Source: Christensenellaceae bacterium (GTDB lineage: Bacteria; Bacillota; Clostridia; Christensenellales; DTU072). From it: a DNA stretch of 33,870 nt. Positions 8,140-16,113 of the stretch are shown here, piece after piece; position 1 is the stretch's first letter, and the number at the start of each line of letters is the position of its first letter. The translations under genes and the position numbers were made by a program. The stretch covers positions 1-33,870 of the forward strand of contig JAIRKT010000082.1 in NCBI GenBank assembly GCA_031259965.1, in the 5' to 3' direction. The notes beneath the pieces were generated by a model, which did not search any database, was not told where the DNA came from, and was given only the letters and a program-made list of their open reading frames with translations.

Positions 8140-8607
8140 ATGGCAATGATGAATGCTCACAATAAAGAATATTTAAAACTAGTGGCATCTAACACCCCAA
8201 AAACAAAACACATCTCTACAATGCTCTCCTCTTTTATTGTTGGTGGATTAATTTGTTGTCTGGGGCAGGGCATTAACGATGTATACATGTTATGGCTTCC
8301 TCATCTATCCGAATCAACAATTAAAAGTCTTGTCTCTGTATCCTTGTTTTTGATTGCATCAACTCTAACTTGCATAGGTGTATACGACAAAATCAGTGAG
8401 TTTGGTGGGGCGGGTGCTATAATTCCAATAACAGGTTTTGCTAATTCAATAATATCACCCGCCATAGAACATAGACGTGAAGGAATAATAGGTGGTCTTT
8501 GTTCAAATATGTTTATCATTGCAGGGCCAGTACTCGTTACTGGGATTGTTATTTCCGTGCTAATTGGTTTTTTTACATTAGTCTTTAGTGGAGCACCTCT
8601 CATATGA
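8140..8607 (+). CDS. spoVAC: stage V sporulation protein AC
   Basis: 155 residues, the usual size. SpoVAC is an inner spore membrane protein of the SpoVA complex, which carries Ca-dipicolinate into the forespore and out at germination. Hydrophobic segments start with SSFIVGGLICCLGQGIND, near-diagnostic for SpoVAC and SpoVAE. The family motif GGAGAIIPITGFANS is at about residues 87-101. Three ATGs (8140, 8146, 8149) lie close together and the true start among them is unclear. spoVAD begins four bases before the end of this gene. SpoVAC homologues are reported to act as the mechanosensitive channel part of the complex. Confidence 0.93.
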   Translation: MAMMNAHNKEYLKLVASNTPKTKHISTMLSSFIVGGLICCLGQGINDVYMLWLPHLSESTIKSLVSVSLFLIASTLTCIGVYDKISEFGGAGAIIPITGFANSIISPAIEHRREGIIGGLCSNMFIIAGPVLVTGIVISVLIGFFTLVFSGAPLI

Positions 8608-9605
8608 TTAATCATACAATAACCTATAAAAAGAAAATCATGATTGACGCGACAACTTCAATTGCTGGTCCCAAAGAATCTACTGGACCTTTGGGACATT
8701 ATTTTGATAAAAATTTAAATGATGATTTATTGGGACAAAAAAGTTATGAAATTTTAGAGAGCAAGCTACATGCGAGTGCTGTTCTTCTATTGCTAAACAA
8801 AACGAATCTTAAGCCGAGCGAAATTGATCTTTGCATAGGAGGCGATTTAAACAATGAGCTTTATGCAACAAACTTTGCAATGCGAGAATTAAACATTCCA
8901 TTTTTGGGTGTATATGCCGCATGTGCGAGTTATGGATTATCAATCATAATAGGCGCAAACTTCATCGAAAGCAATCATGTCCAAAGAGTAATTTGCTCTA
9001 CAAGTAGTCATTTTTCAACTGCAGAACGACAATTCAGATTCCCTTTAGAATTGGGAACGCCCAGAGCGCCACAATCTCAATGGACCACTACCGGCGCTGG
9101 CGCCATGCTGTTAAACACTTTAAAAGGCAACATTAGAATTGAATCTGCTACGATTGGAAAGGTTGTTGATTTTGGAGTAAAGGACGTAAATGATATGGGC
9201 GCAGCAATGGCCCCAGCAGCATTCTCTACATTGTCTGCACATCTCAGCGCTCTAAACCGCAATCCATCATATTACGACCTCATTTTGACTGGAGATTTGG
9301 GGAAAAGGGGGGCCGATCTTTTGAAACTATTAGCAAAAAAAAATAATTTAAAAATTGATGGGAAAATCTACTCTGATTGTGGCGTCCTTATATTCAATAC
9401 AACAAATGATAGTATGGGGCAGGGAGGTAGTGGGACTGCTTGCGCAACGCTTGTATTTAATGGATATATTTATAAAAAGTTATTGGATAAAAGTTATAGA
9501 CGCGTATTACTAATAACAACTGGCGCCTTATTATCTAAAACTTCATCCCTTCAAAATCAAACGATTCCAGCAATCTCACATGCCATAGCATTTGAAAGGA
9601 TATAA
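8604..9605 (+). CDS. spoVAD: stage V sporulation protein AD
   Basis: 333 residues, thiolase-fold protein of the spore. SpoVAD binds dipicolinic acid at the inner membrane surface and is needed for its uptake into the forespore. Family landmarks are IAGPKESTGPLGHYFD near residues 21-36, GVYAACASYG at about 104-113 (thiolase-like centre), CSTSSHFSTAERQFRFPLE at about 130-150, and PQSQWTTTGAGAMLL. The ATG at 8604 overlaps the spoVAC stop, which indicates translational coupling. SpoVAD is usually 335-340 residues, so it is complete. Confidence 0.95.
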   Translation: MINHTITYKKKIMIDATTSIAGPKESTGPLGHYFDKNLNDDLLGQKSYEILESKLHASAVLLLLNKTNLKPSEIDLCIGGDLNNELYATNFAMRELNIPFLGVYAACASYGLSIIIGANFIESNHVQRVICSTSSHFSTAERQFRFPLELGTPRAPQSQWTTTGAGAMLLNTLKGNIRIESATIGKVVDFGVKDVNDMGAAMAPAAFSTLSAHLSALNRNPSYYDLILTGDLGKRGADLLKLLAKKNNLKIDGKIYSDCGVLIFNTTNDSMGQGGSGTACATLVFNGYIYKKLLDKSYRRVLLITTGALLSKTSSLQNQTIPAISHAIAFERI

Positions 9606-9612
9606 TAAATTT

Positions 9613-9975
9613 ATGTTTTTAATCTATCTAAGAATATTTGTAGTAGGTGGCGTTATATGCCTATGTGGTCAAGTAATATTAAACACAACCAAAATTACGA
9701 CAGCTAAAATACTAGTTCTTTTTTTGCTGTTAGGTGCAATTTTGGAAGTTAGTGGTTTGTATAAGTATATAATAGCATTTGGCAAAACGGGGGCTACTGT
9801 GCCCATTACTGGTTTTGGGAGTTTATTAGCACGCGGCGCAATAGAAAACGCCTCTAAACATGGCATAATCGGTGCAGTGTCTGGTGGGCTAGAATCAATA
9901 ACCCTTTGCTTATCAACCGCAGTATTCTTGGGTTTTATCGCAGGTCTAATTACTAAATCTAAAACAAAAAAATAG
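9613..9975 (+). CDS. spoVAE: stage V sporulation protein AE (AEB type)
   Basis: 120 residues from ATG 9613. AAAGGA at 9595-9600 is slightly far (12 bases), and a TTG at 9592 would add seven residues and overlap spoVAD. The ATG gives the family-typical N-terminus IYLRIFVVGGVICLCGQ. Three to four membrane segments follow, with the conserved FGKTGATVPITGFGSLLARG in the middle. It is the third membrane component of the dipicolinate channel. Only C, D and E are present here, without spoVAA, AB or AF, which is common in Clostridia. The gene ends 11 bases before the end of the convergent leuB, with no terminator visible between them. Confidence 0.9.
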   Translation: MFLIYLRIFVVGGVICLCGQVILNTTKITTAKILVLFLLLGAILEVSGLYKYIIAFGKTGATVPITGFGSLLARGAIENASKHGIIGAVSGGLESITLCLSTAVFLGFIAGLITKSKTKK

Positions 9976-9986
9976 ACCCATCTCTT

Positions 9987-11084
9987 TTATATTAAATCTA
10001 GAATGTAATTAGTAGCCTCGTCCGTATTAAGCGCCACCTCTGAACCACTCGCAATATCTTTGGTTCTATATCCCAAATTAAGAAATTTAATAACCGCTTT
10101 TTCTATTCTGTCGGCAGCTTCAATTTCTGACAATGAATATCTGAACATCATAGAAGCAGATAATATAGTTGCTATTGGATTTGCTATATTAAGATGTGCT
10201 ATATCAGGGGCCGATCCATGTATCGGCTCATACAAACCAAGAGAGCTGCTCCCGATCGACGCAGATGGCAGCATACCGATAGATCCTGTAATTTGCGATG
10301 CTTCATCTGACAAAATATCACCAAACATATTGTTAGTTAATACAACATCAAATTGTCTTGGATTTCGTATTAGTTGCATTGCTGCGTTATCAACATACAT
10401 ATGTGACAATTCAACATCATCAAATTCTTTTGAAATCCTTTGCACAGTAGTACGCCATAACATAGATGAGTCAAGTACATTTGCCTTATCTACAGAACAT
10501 ACCATTTTTTTTCGTTTGCGGGCCACATTAAATGCAACTCTTGCAATTCGTTCTATTTCATATGCTGTATATTCCTCAGTATCATAGGCAGCTATGCATT
10601 CTTCATCTCTATATACAGACCTTCTCTTTCCAAAATAAATACCACCAGTTAATTCTCTTACAACCATTATATCTATGCCATCACCTAGAATGCTATCTTT
10701 TAATGGTGATGCCGCCTTTAAAGCATTATAAACAATGGCTGGCCTTAAATTAGCGAAAAGGCCCAGTTCACGCCTTATCCCTAATATCCCTTTTTCTGGA
10801 CGCATATTACCTGTAAGATTGTCCCATTTTGGTCCACCTACGGCACCCATTAAAACTGCATCACACGATTTGCAAAGATCAACTGTTTCATCAGGTAGTG
10901 GACAGCCTCTCGAATCAATTGCAGCTCCACCTATAGGCGCTGATTTAAAAATAACTTTAAACTCTAACTGTGTAGCAATTTTATTTATTATCTTGGCTGT
11001 TGCATTAACAATTGCTGGTCCTATTCCATCACCAGGCAAAAGCGCAATCTTATATTCATTTTGCGTAGTATTTTTTTTATTCAT
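9987..11084 (-). CDS. leuB: 3-isopropylmalate dehydrogenase
   Basis: 365 residues. It catalyses the NAD-dependent oxidative decarboxylation of 3-isopropylmalate to 2-oxoisocaproate, the third step of leucine synthesis. Landmarks: LLPGDGIGP at 15-23, LMGAVGGPKWDNL at about 78-90, RELTGGIYFG at about 144-153, MYVDNAAMQL, NMFGDILSDEAS with metal-binding Asp residues, and YEPIHGSAPDIA near the C-terminus, which binds NAD. AGGGGT about 8-9 bases upstream of the ATG supports the start. It is the last gene of the leuACDB operon, 25 bases after leuD, and is convergent with spoVAE. Confidence 0.96.
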   Translation of the reverse strand: MNKKNTTQNEYKIALLPGDGIGPAIVNATAKIINKIATQLEFKVIFKSAPIGGAAIDSRGCPLPDETVDLCKSCDAVLMGAVGGPKWDNLTGNMRPEKGILGIRRELGLFANLRPAIVYNALKAASPLKDSILGDGIDIMVVRELTGGIYFGKRRSVYRDEECIAAYDTEEYTAYEIERIARVAFNVARKRKKMVCSVDKANVLDSSMLWRTTVQRISKEFDDVELSHMYVDNAAMQLIRNPRQFDVVLTNNMFGDILSDEASQITGSIGMLPSASIGSSSLGLYEPIHGSAPDIAHLNIANPIATILSASMMFRYSLSEIEAADRIEKAVIKFLNLGYRTKDIASGSEVALNTDEATNYILDLI

Positions 11085-11109
11085 TTTGAATGCACCCCTT
11101 CATCTATTT

Positions 11110-11610
11110 TTAAAATTGTTTGTTGACGTAAATTTTAGCATAATTAACTAGACCTCCAACTTTAATTATGTTTCTTACAAATTCTGGAAATTTTAGTGCT
11201 TGGTATTTTTTACCACTCGTTAAATTTAGTATTTTTCCATTTTCATAATCAATTTCCAGTTCGTCAGAATCTTTTATATCATGCGACGCTTCCTTTGACT
11301 CTAAAAGAGGAAGTCCTATATTTATAGAATTTCTATAAAAAATCCTTGCAAAATTTTCTGCTATAACACATTGTATGCCTGATGCCTTAATGGCAATTGG
11401 AGCATGTTCCCTGCTCGATCCACATCCAAAGTTAATCCCTGCTACAATTATGTCGCCAGCTCTCACTCTTATTGAAAAACTGGGATCTATATCTTCCATA
11501 CAATGTGCTGCTAAATTTTTAGGATCTGGATTGTTTAAAACACGAGCTGGTATTATAACATCTGTGTCTATATGATTGCCATATAAATGCACTCTTCCTT
11601 TTGCTATCAT
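11110..11610 (-). CDS. leuD: 3-isopropylmalate dehydratase small subunit
   Basis: 166 residues from the ATG at 11610, which has AGGAGA six bases upstream. A longer frame from 11646 overlaps leuC and has no such site. LeuD forms the swivel domain of isopropylmalate isomerase with LeuC. Landmarks: [16 protein letters not shown] near the N-terminus, [15 protein letters not shown] at about 57-71 (substrate-binding loop), and [21 protein letters not shown]. The length of about 165 residues matches the short, archaeal/clostridial LeuD type rather than the 200-residue enterobacterial form. The start is 13 bases after the leuC stop. Confidence 0.95.
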   Translation of the reverse strand: MIAKGRVHLYGNHIDTDVIIPARVLNNPDPKNLAAHCMEDIDPSFSIRVRAGDIIVAGINFGCGSSREHAPIAIKASGIQCVIAENFARIFYRNSINIGLPLLESKEASHDIKDSDELEIDYENGKILNLTSGKKYQALKFPEFVRNIIKVGGLVNYAKIYVNKQF

Positions 11611-11623
11611 TTTTTGTCTCCTG

Positions 11624-12889
11624 TCAGTTAATATAGTTAGGACCACATATTATACCTGCAACCGCAGAAGCAGCGGCTACTGCAGGTGATGCCAGATAAA
11701 TTTCGCTTTTAATATGTCCCATTCTACCTACAAAATTTCTGTTAGTTGTTGATACGCATTTTTCGCCTTCGGCTAAAATTCCCATATGTCCACCCAAACA
11801 TGGTCCACAAGTAGGTGTTGATACTGCCGCTCCAGAATCAATAAAGATTGTCATTAATCCCTCAACTACACATTGTCTCCAGACGTTTTGTGTTGCGGGG
11901 ATTATTATACAGCGCACTTTATCATTAATTCTTTTGCCTTTTAAAATTTTTGCAGCCATCCTCATATCTTCAATTCGTCCATTTGTGCATGAGCCTATAA
12001 CAACCTGATCAATTTTGATTTTCATATCCTCTGTTTCAGATATTCCTTTAGCATTCTCAGGCAGATGCGGAAATGCTACGATAGGTTCTAACTTAGATAA
12101 ATTAATCACAATTTCATCAGAGTAATTTGCATTCTTGTCTGGCAAATATTCTACATAATCCTTTATTCCTTTGTCTTTTAAATAAGCACGAGTTGTTTTA
12201 TCAGATGGAAATATGCCGTTTTTTGCCCCAGCTTCTATTGCCATATTCGATATTGTAAAACGATCGTCCATTGTAAATTCTGATATTTCGCCGTAGAACT
12301 CAAGCGACTTATACCTAGCCCCATCAACACCCAGCTTTCCAATTATCCATAGAATTGCATCCTTGCCACAGACATAACTATTTTTCTGGCCTCTCACCAA
12401 TATTTTAATAGCCTCAGGTATTTTAAACCAACAACGACCTGTGGCCATTCCATAAGCCATATCAGTTGATCCCACCCCAGTTGCAAAAGCATTTAATGCT
12501 CCGTGCGTGCATGTATGCGAATCCGCTCCTATCACTAAGTCTCCTGGCTTTATCAAACCAAGCTCTGGCAGGAGAGCATGTTCAACGCCCACACGTCCGA
12601 CTTCGTAATAGTGTTTAATATTATGTTTTTTAGCAAACTCTCTTACTTTTTTTGCAAGCGTTGCTGCTGCGATATCCTTATTGGGTGTGAAATGATCTGG
12701 TATTAGTGCAACTTTGTTTTTATCAAAAACATCAGCTGTCCCCATTTTATAGAATTCATCTATTGCGACAGGCGCTGTTATGTCATTGCCAAACACTAAA
12801 TCAATGTTGCATTCCGTTAATTCACCTACTTCAACTCGCTCTTTTAAGGCTTTAGTAGCCATTATTTTTTGCGTCATAGTCATAGCCAT
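11624..12889 (-). CDS. leuC: 3-isopropylmalate dehydratase large subunit
   Basis: 421 residues from the ATG at 12889, with AGGAGA upstream. The frame is open further up to 12952, but that part overlaps leuA and begins in a Cys-rich nonsense stretch. It is an aconitase-family [4Fe-4S] enzyme that isomerises 2- to 3-isopropylmalate with LeuD. Cluster ligands are visible in SCTNG at about 280-284 and CGPCLGG at about 338-344. Other landmarks are [39 protein letters not shown] and [15 protein letters not shown]. Length agrees with the roughly 420-residue clostridial type. It starts 11 bases after the leuA stop. Confidence 0.96.
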   Translation of the reverse strand: MAMTMTQKIMATKALKERVEVGELTECNIDLVFGNDITAPVAIDEFYKMGTADVFDKNKVALIPDHFTPNKDIAAATLAKKVREFAKKHNIKHYYEVGRVGVEHALLPELGLIKPGDLVIGADSHTCTHGALNAFATGVGSTDMAYGMATGRCWFKIPEAIKILVRGQKNSYVCGKDAILWIIGKLGVDGARYKSLEFYGEISEFTMDDRFTISNMAIEAGAKNGIFPSDKTTRAYLKDKGIKDYVEYLPDKNANYSDEIVINLSKLEPIVAFPHLPENAKGISETEDMKIKIDQVVIGSCTNGRIEDMRMAAKILKGKRINDKVRCIIIPATQNVWRQCVVEGLMTIFIDSGAAVSTPTCGPCLGGHMGILAEGEKCVSTTNRNFVGRMGHIKSEIYLASPAVAAASAVAGIICGPNYIN

Positions 12890-12900
12890 AGTTCTCTCTC

Positions 12901-14430
12901 CTAGAATAAAACATTCAGATCCTGCTCTTCCGCCAGAGCACGATTCACACAATCCAAATAGGCCAGAATAGAAGCTTCTATTATATTATGCGAAACGCTC
13001 TTCCCGGTAAATTGGCGGCCGTTTTTCTTGAGTCTAACAATTACTTCACCTAGTGCATCATCACCCTCAGGAATAGCTTTAATATCATATGAAGCAAGTG
13101 GCCATTTTTCTTCTGTCAACTTTGCAAGCGCACTATATGTTGTAGTTATTGGGCCATCCGCTGTGTAAACTTCACTTAAAACTTTGTCACCATATTTAAT
13201 TTCTATTTCTATGCTAGATAATTGATTAGCACCTGTTGTTAATTTGAAATTTTCTAATTTGTATATCTGCGGAATATTTGATTTGTTATCTAATGCAATA
13301 GCTTCTATATCTTCATTCGTAATCTTTTTTTTCTTATCAGCCAATTCCTTAAATCTAGTAAAAGCTTCGTCTATTTCTCCCTTTGATAAATGATATCCTA
13401 GGGATTCCAAATGGGCACTAAAGGCATGCCTTCCAGACAGTTTGCCAAGCACTAAAGTGCTTTCTGTCTTGCCTACTGATTGTGGTGTCATTATTTCATA
13501 TGTTAATGGATTTGCTAAAACCCCATGCTGATGTATTCCAGATTCATGAGCAAACGCATTATCACCCACTATTGGCTTACAGACATGTATTGGCACACCC
13601 GTCAATTTTGAAATTATTTTACTACTCCTGTATATAAGAGAAGTGTCTATATTGTGAGTTAAATTAATTAAGTCTTTTCGTGTAGTTAGGGCCATTATCA
13701 CTTCTTCAACAGCACAATTGCCAGCCCTCTCACCAATCCCATTTACAGTGGTTTCAATTTGACGTGCTCCGTTTTGAATTGCAGATATTGTGTTTGAAAC
13801 AGCTAATCCTAAATCGTTATGACAATGAACGCTTATAACTGCCTTTGCAATATTGGGAACGTTCGCCTTAATTGCAGCAATAAATGATCCAAATTCGTTT
13901 GGTATTTTATATCCTACTGTGTCTGGTATATTAACAGTAGTGGCCCCTGCATCTATAACTGCCTCTAATATTTTGCATATGAACGATAAATCACTTCTGC
14001 TTGCATCTTCGCATGAAAATTCTATATCTGAACATAAGCTTTTTGCATAAGCTACACAACTAGTAGCGCGCTCAAATACTTCGTCAGGCGTTGATTTTAG
14101 TTTGTACTTCATGTGAATTTCGGAGGTAGCTAAAAATAAATGCAGTCGTGGTTTTTTTGCCAATTTGACGGCATCCCAGCCTCTATCTATATCGGATTTA
14201 AGACATCTACACAGGGCAGCTACAGAACAATTAACAGCAGATGCCACACCTTTTACCGCAAGGTAATCGCCATTTGACGCAGCTGGAAAACCAGCTTCTA
14301 TTATATCTACGCCTAGCGCTTCTAATTGCTTTGCAATTTCTAATTTTTCTGTTAAATTTAGATTAACACCAGGTGTTTGTTCTCCGTCGCGTAGCGTCGT
14401 GTCAAAGATAATAATTCTATTATTCTCCAT
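12901..14430 (-). CDS. leuA: 2-isopropylmalate synthase
   Basis: 509 residues. It condenses acetyl-CoA with 2-oxoisovalerate, the committed step of leucine synthesis. The catalytic TIM barrel starts with [17 protein letters not shown] at about 9-25. Metal ligands are in [14 protein letters not shown] at about 203-216, and [15 protein letters not shown] follows. The C-terminal part (about 385-509) is the regulatory LeuA dimer domain, which binds leucine for feedback inhibition, and makes the enzyme full length. GGAGAT precedes the ATG. Isopropylmalate synthase rather than homocitrate or citramalate synthase is supported by the operon and the T-box. It is the first gene of leuACDB. Confidence 0.95.
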   Translation of the reverse strand: MENNRIIIFDTTLRDGEQTPGVNLNLTEKLEIAKQLEALGVDIIEAGFPAASNGDYLAVKGVASAVNCSVAALCRCLKSDIDRGWDAVKLAKKPRLHLFLATSEIHMKYKLKSTPDEVFERATSCVAYAKSLCSDIEFSCEDASRSDLSFICKILEAVIDAGATTVNIPDTVGYKIPNEFGSFIAAIKANVPNIAKAVISVHCHNDLGLAVSNTISAIQNGARQIETTVNGIGERAGNCAVEEVIMALTTRKDLINLTHNIDTSLIYRSSKIISKLTGVPIHVCKPIVGDNAFAHESGIHQHGVLANPLTYEIMTPQSVGKTESTLVLGKLSGRHAFSAHLESLGYHLSKGEIDEAFTRFKELADKKKKITNEDIEAIALDNKSNIPQIYKLENFKLTTGANQLSSIEIEIKYGDKVLSEVYTADGPITTTYSALAKLTEEKWPLASYDIKAIPEGDDALGEVIVRLKKNGRQFTGKSVSHNIIEASILAYLDCVNRALAEEQDLNVLF

Positions 14431-14477
14431 TTTATATCTCCATAAAATTAGATTGAAGACTATCTATGGATGAAATC

Positions 14478-14520
14478 AAAAAACCGTCCATAACAAGCCT
14501 TTTACAAAGCGTCAGGACGG
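14478..14520 (-). terminator. T-box attenuator terminator hairpin of the leu operon
   Basis: On the minus strand CCGTCC (14520-14515) pairs with GGACGG (14489-14484). An inner helix GCTTT/AAGGC closes on a GTAA loop, and six T follow (14483-14478). The left arm overlaps the segment needed for the antiterminator (AGG/CCT and CGG/CCG pairings with the T-box sequence), so the two folds exclude each other. It lies about 50 bases before the leuA start. Confidence 0.9.
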
Positions 14521-14765
14521 AGATAAACCGCGGTACCACCTAACTTCGCGCATTTAAATGCACGCACTCACACTCACGGAACTAGATTCGATGAGCCCTC
14601 TTTTAACGGAGAGAAAAACCGGCACAGCATACTTACCTTATAAACAAAAGTGTTCCGCTAGCTGCTCCAGGATGAGATACTATCAATTTTTGTCAATCGT
14701 CACACCAACCCGATTTTCTCTGTGGACAAGTCCTTGTTAATACGCTAAAAAACGATTCCTATCAT
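14478..14765 (-). promoter_or_regulatory. T-box riboswitch, leucine specific
   Basis: The transcript of the minus strand carries the T-box sequence AGGTGGTACCGCGG (14542-14529), which captures the tRNA acceptor end. Upstream it has the Stem I landmarks: an AGAGA bulge region, and the distal loop GGTTGGTGTGA closed by AATCG/CGATT. On the 3' side of Stem I comes GTATCTCATCCTGGAGC. The specifier is most likely CTC (14676-14674), a Leu codon, followed by the usual purine. Uncharged leucine tRNA would stabilise the antiterminator and let leuACDB be transcribed. Exact 5' and 3' borders are approximate. The Leu assignment agrees with the genes it controls. Confidence 0.93.
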
Positions 14766-14820
14766 TGCATTTAAAAACATTGTATTTAGTTGTACAGATT
14801 TAAATCTAAATCTTTATTTT

Positions 14821-14849
14821 ATGATACCATATAATTTTTAATAGGTCAA
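14821..14849 (-). promoter_or_regulatory. sigma-A promoter of the leu operon
   Basis: On the minus strand TTGACC (14849-14844) and TATCAT (14826-14821) are separated by 17 bases. Each differs from consensus by one base. Transcription would start near 14812, about 50 bases before the T-box Stem I. Confidence 0.75.
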
Positions 14850-15070
14850 CACTTAATTATATGATATTTAAATAGTAAACAAAATAGTAAACAAAGTTTT
14901 GACAATGAACTTTATTAATAACAATGCCTCATTTGCTAGAGTTTTTGTCTAAACCCTTTATATTGTTGTTTTAAAACTTGCATTTTTGACATACTTTTGA
15001 TAAAATTTAAATACTCAGAATTTGTGAAACCTTTTACTCTATAATATCTGGATTGTGGAACTTCAATTAT
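14850..15070. other. divergent intergenic region between leu leader and phospholipase gene
   Basis: AT-rich. It contains two perfect tandem copies of a 12-base unit, AAATAGTAAACA (14870-14893), just outside the leu promoter, possibly chance or a regulator site. A TTGACA at 14986-14991 and TATAAT at 15040-15045 point towards the plus-strand gene but are not correctly spaced as a pair, so I do not call a promoter. Confidence 0.35.
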
Positions 15071-16048
15071 ATGCCAAATGCACTCACTCATAAATATATT
15101 GCTGAAGTTGTTCGAGACTCACTCGATAGCGCCACTAAGTCAATACTTACCAAATATGAAAAAGAATATTTTCTCGGTAGCCTTGGCCCTGATATATTAA
15201 TGGGCCTTGTTTTTGATCCAGACCCAATTAAGAGAGAGGAAGGTGATAGATTGCATATCGAGGCGGTTTTTGAGAGTTTAAATAGAACTGCTGATTACTT
15301 AACATCTAATAAAGATGATTCTCTATACGCATATTACATGGGTTTTTTGACACATTACACATCTGATTCAACAATTCATCCATATGTGTATTACTATATT
15401 GAAAATAGATTAAAACGCAAATACGCACCCTCTCTTTCTAATGTAATACATGCTATAGTCGAAACTGAAATGGACGTTTTTGTAGGGAGGATCTACTTAA
15501 AAGGCAAAAAGGCAGATAGCTTTTACCTTTTTAAAAACACAAAACGAGTAAGAAAAACAATTAGAAAATTTTTTCTAGATGTTAACAAAGATGTCTTTAA
15601 CCTTGTATTAAATATTTCAGATATGAGGAAGTCATACTTTTATTTTAAATTATTACTATTCCTATGTCACCGTAATCGCAATGGTTCTTTGAGATTCTGG
15701 ATGATGCGCAAGATAGATGCTAAACTAAAAGCAGATCACTTGTTGTTATCTGTATTAAGACCAAGAAAACTCGATTCAACTTATGATTATTTAAACATGG
15801 AAAAACGGCCTTATAGAAGTATCTATAAAGAACGATTCAGTGATGCAGTATCTTTTTCATTCCCAGAGATGATAGAACTTGCTAAAAAACGTGGAATTGC
15901 AATGCTCAATAAAGCAAACGCCCATATACACAATGGAATTCCACTTAGCATTGAAGATTTCAAGTTGAATTACAATGGTTCATTCAATACTGAATACCTC
16001 ATCGCCGCTGAAAATGGTGTTCTTACTCAAGCAGCAGATATTGATTAA
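15071..16048 (+). CDS. zinc-dependent phospholipase C family protein
   Basis: 325 residues from ATG 15071. A TTG at 15053 would add six residues without a better ribosome site. Residues typical of the Zn_dep_PLPC family are in order: ALTHKYIAE at the N-terminus, FLGSLGPDILMG at about 34-45, FLTHYTSDSTIHPYVYYY at about 90-107, and VETEMDVF at about 129-136. The His, Asp and Glu in these motifs would bind the zinc ions. No signal peptide is seen, unlike the secreted clostridial alpha-toxins, and the C-terminal membrane-binding C2 domain of toxins is missing. It is therefore the widespread cytoplasmic or membrane-associated form, whose substrate is not established. It stands 65 bases upstream of metG, probably in the same transcript. 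Confidence 0.85.
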   Translation: MPNALTHKYIAEVVRDSLDSATKSILTKYEKEYFLGSLGPDILMGLVFDPDPIKREEGDRLHIEAVFESLNRTADYLTSNKDDSLYAYYMGFLTHYTSDSTIHPYVYYYIENRLKRKYAPSLSNVIHAIVETEMDVFVGRIYLKGKKADSFYLFKNTKRVRKTIRKFFLDVNKDVFNLVLNISDMRKSYFYFKLLLFLCHRNRNGSLRFWMMRKIDAKLKADHLLLSVLRPRKLDSTYDYLNMEKRPYRSIYKERFSDAVSFSFPEMIELAKKRGIAMLNKANAHIHNGIPLSIEDFKLNYNGSFNTEYLIAAENGVLTQAADID

Positions 16049-16113
16049 CACAATTTTGCAAAATAGTGAAGAACAGCATACTATTACAAAATTCTCATTA
16101 CTATGGAGATTAT

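Noticed and set aside
7965-8165. Open frame of 66 codons upstream of spoVAC
   Set aside because: It overlaps spoVAC in another phase, has no ribosome binding site and no recognisable features.
10060-10587. Long plus-strand open frames opposite leuB and leuA
   Set aside because: They are shadows of well-supported minus-strand leu genes and have no protein-like features.
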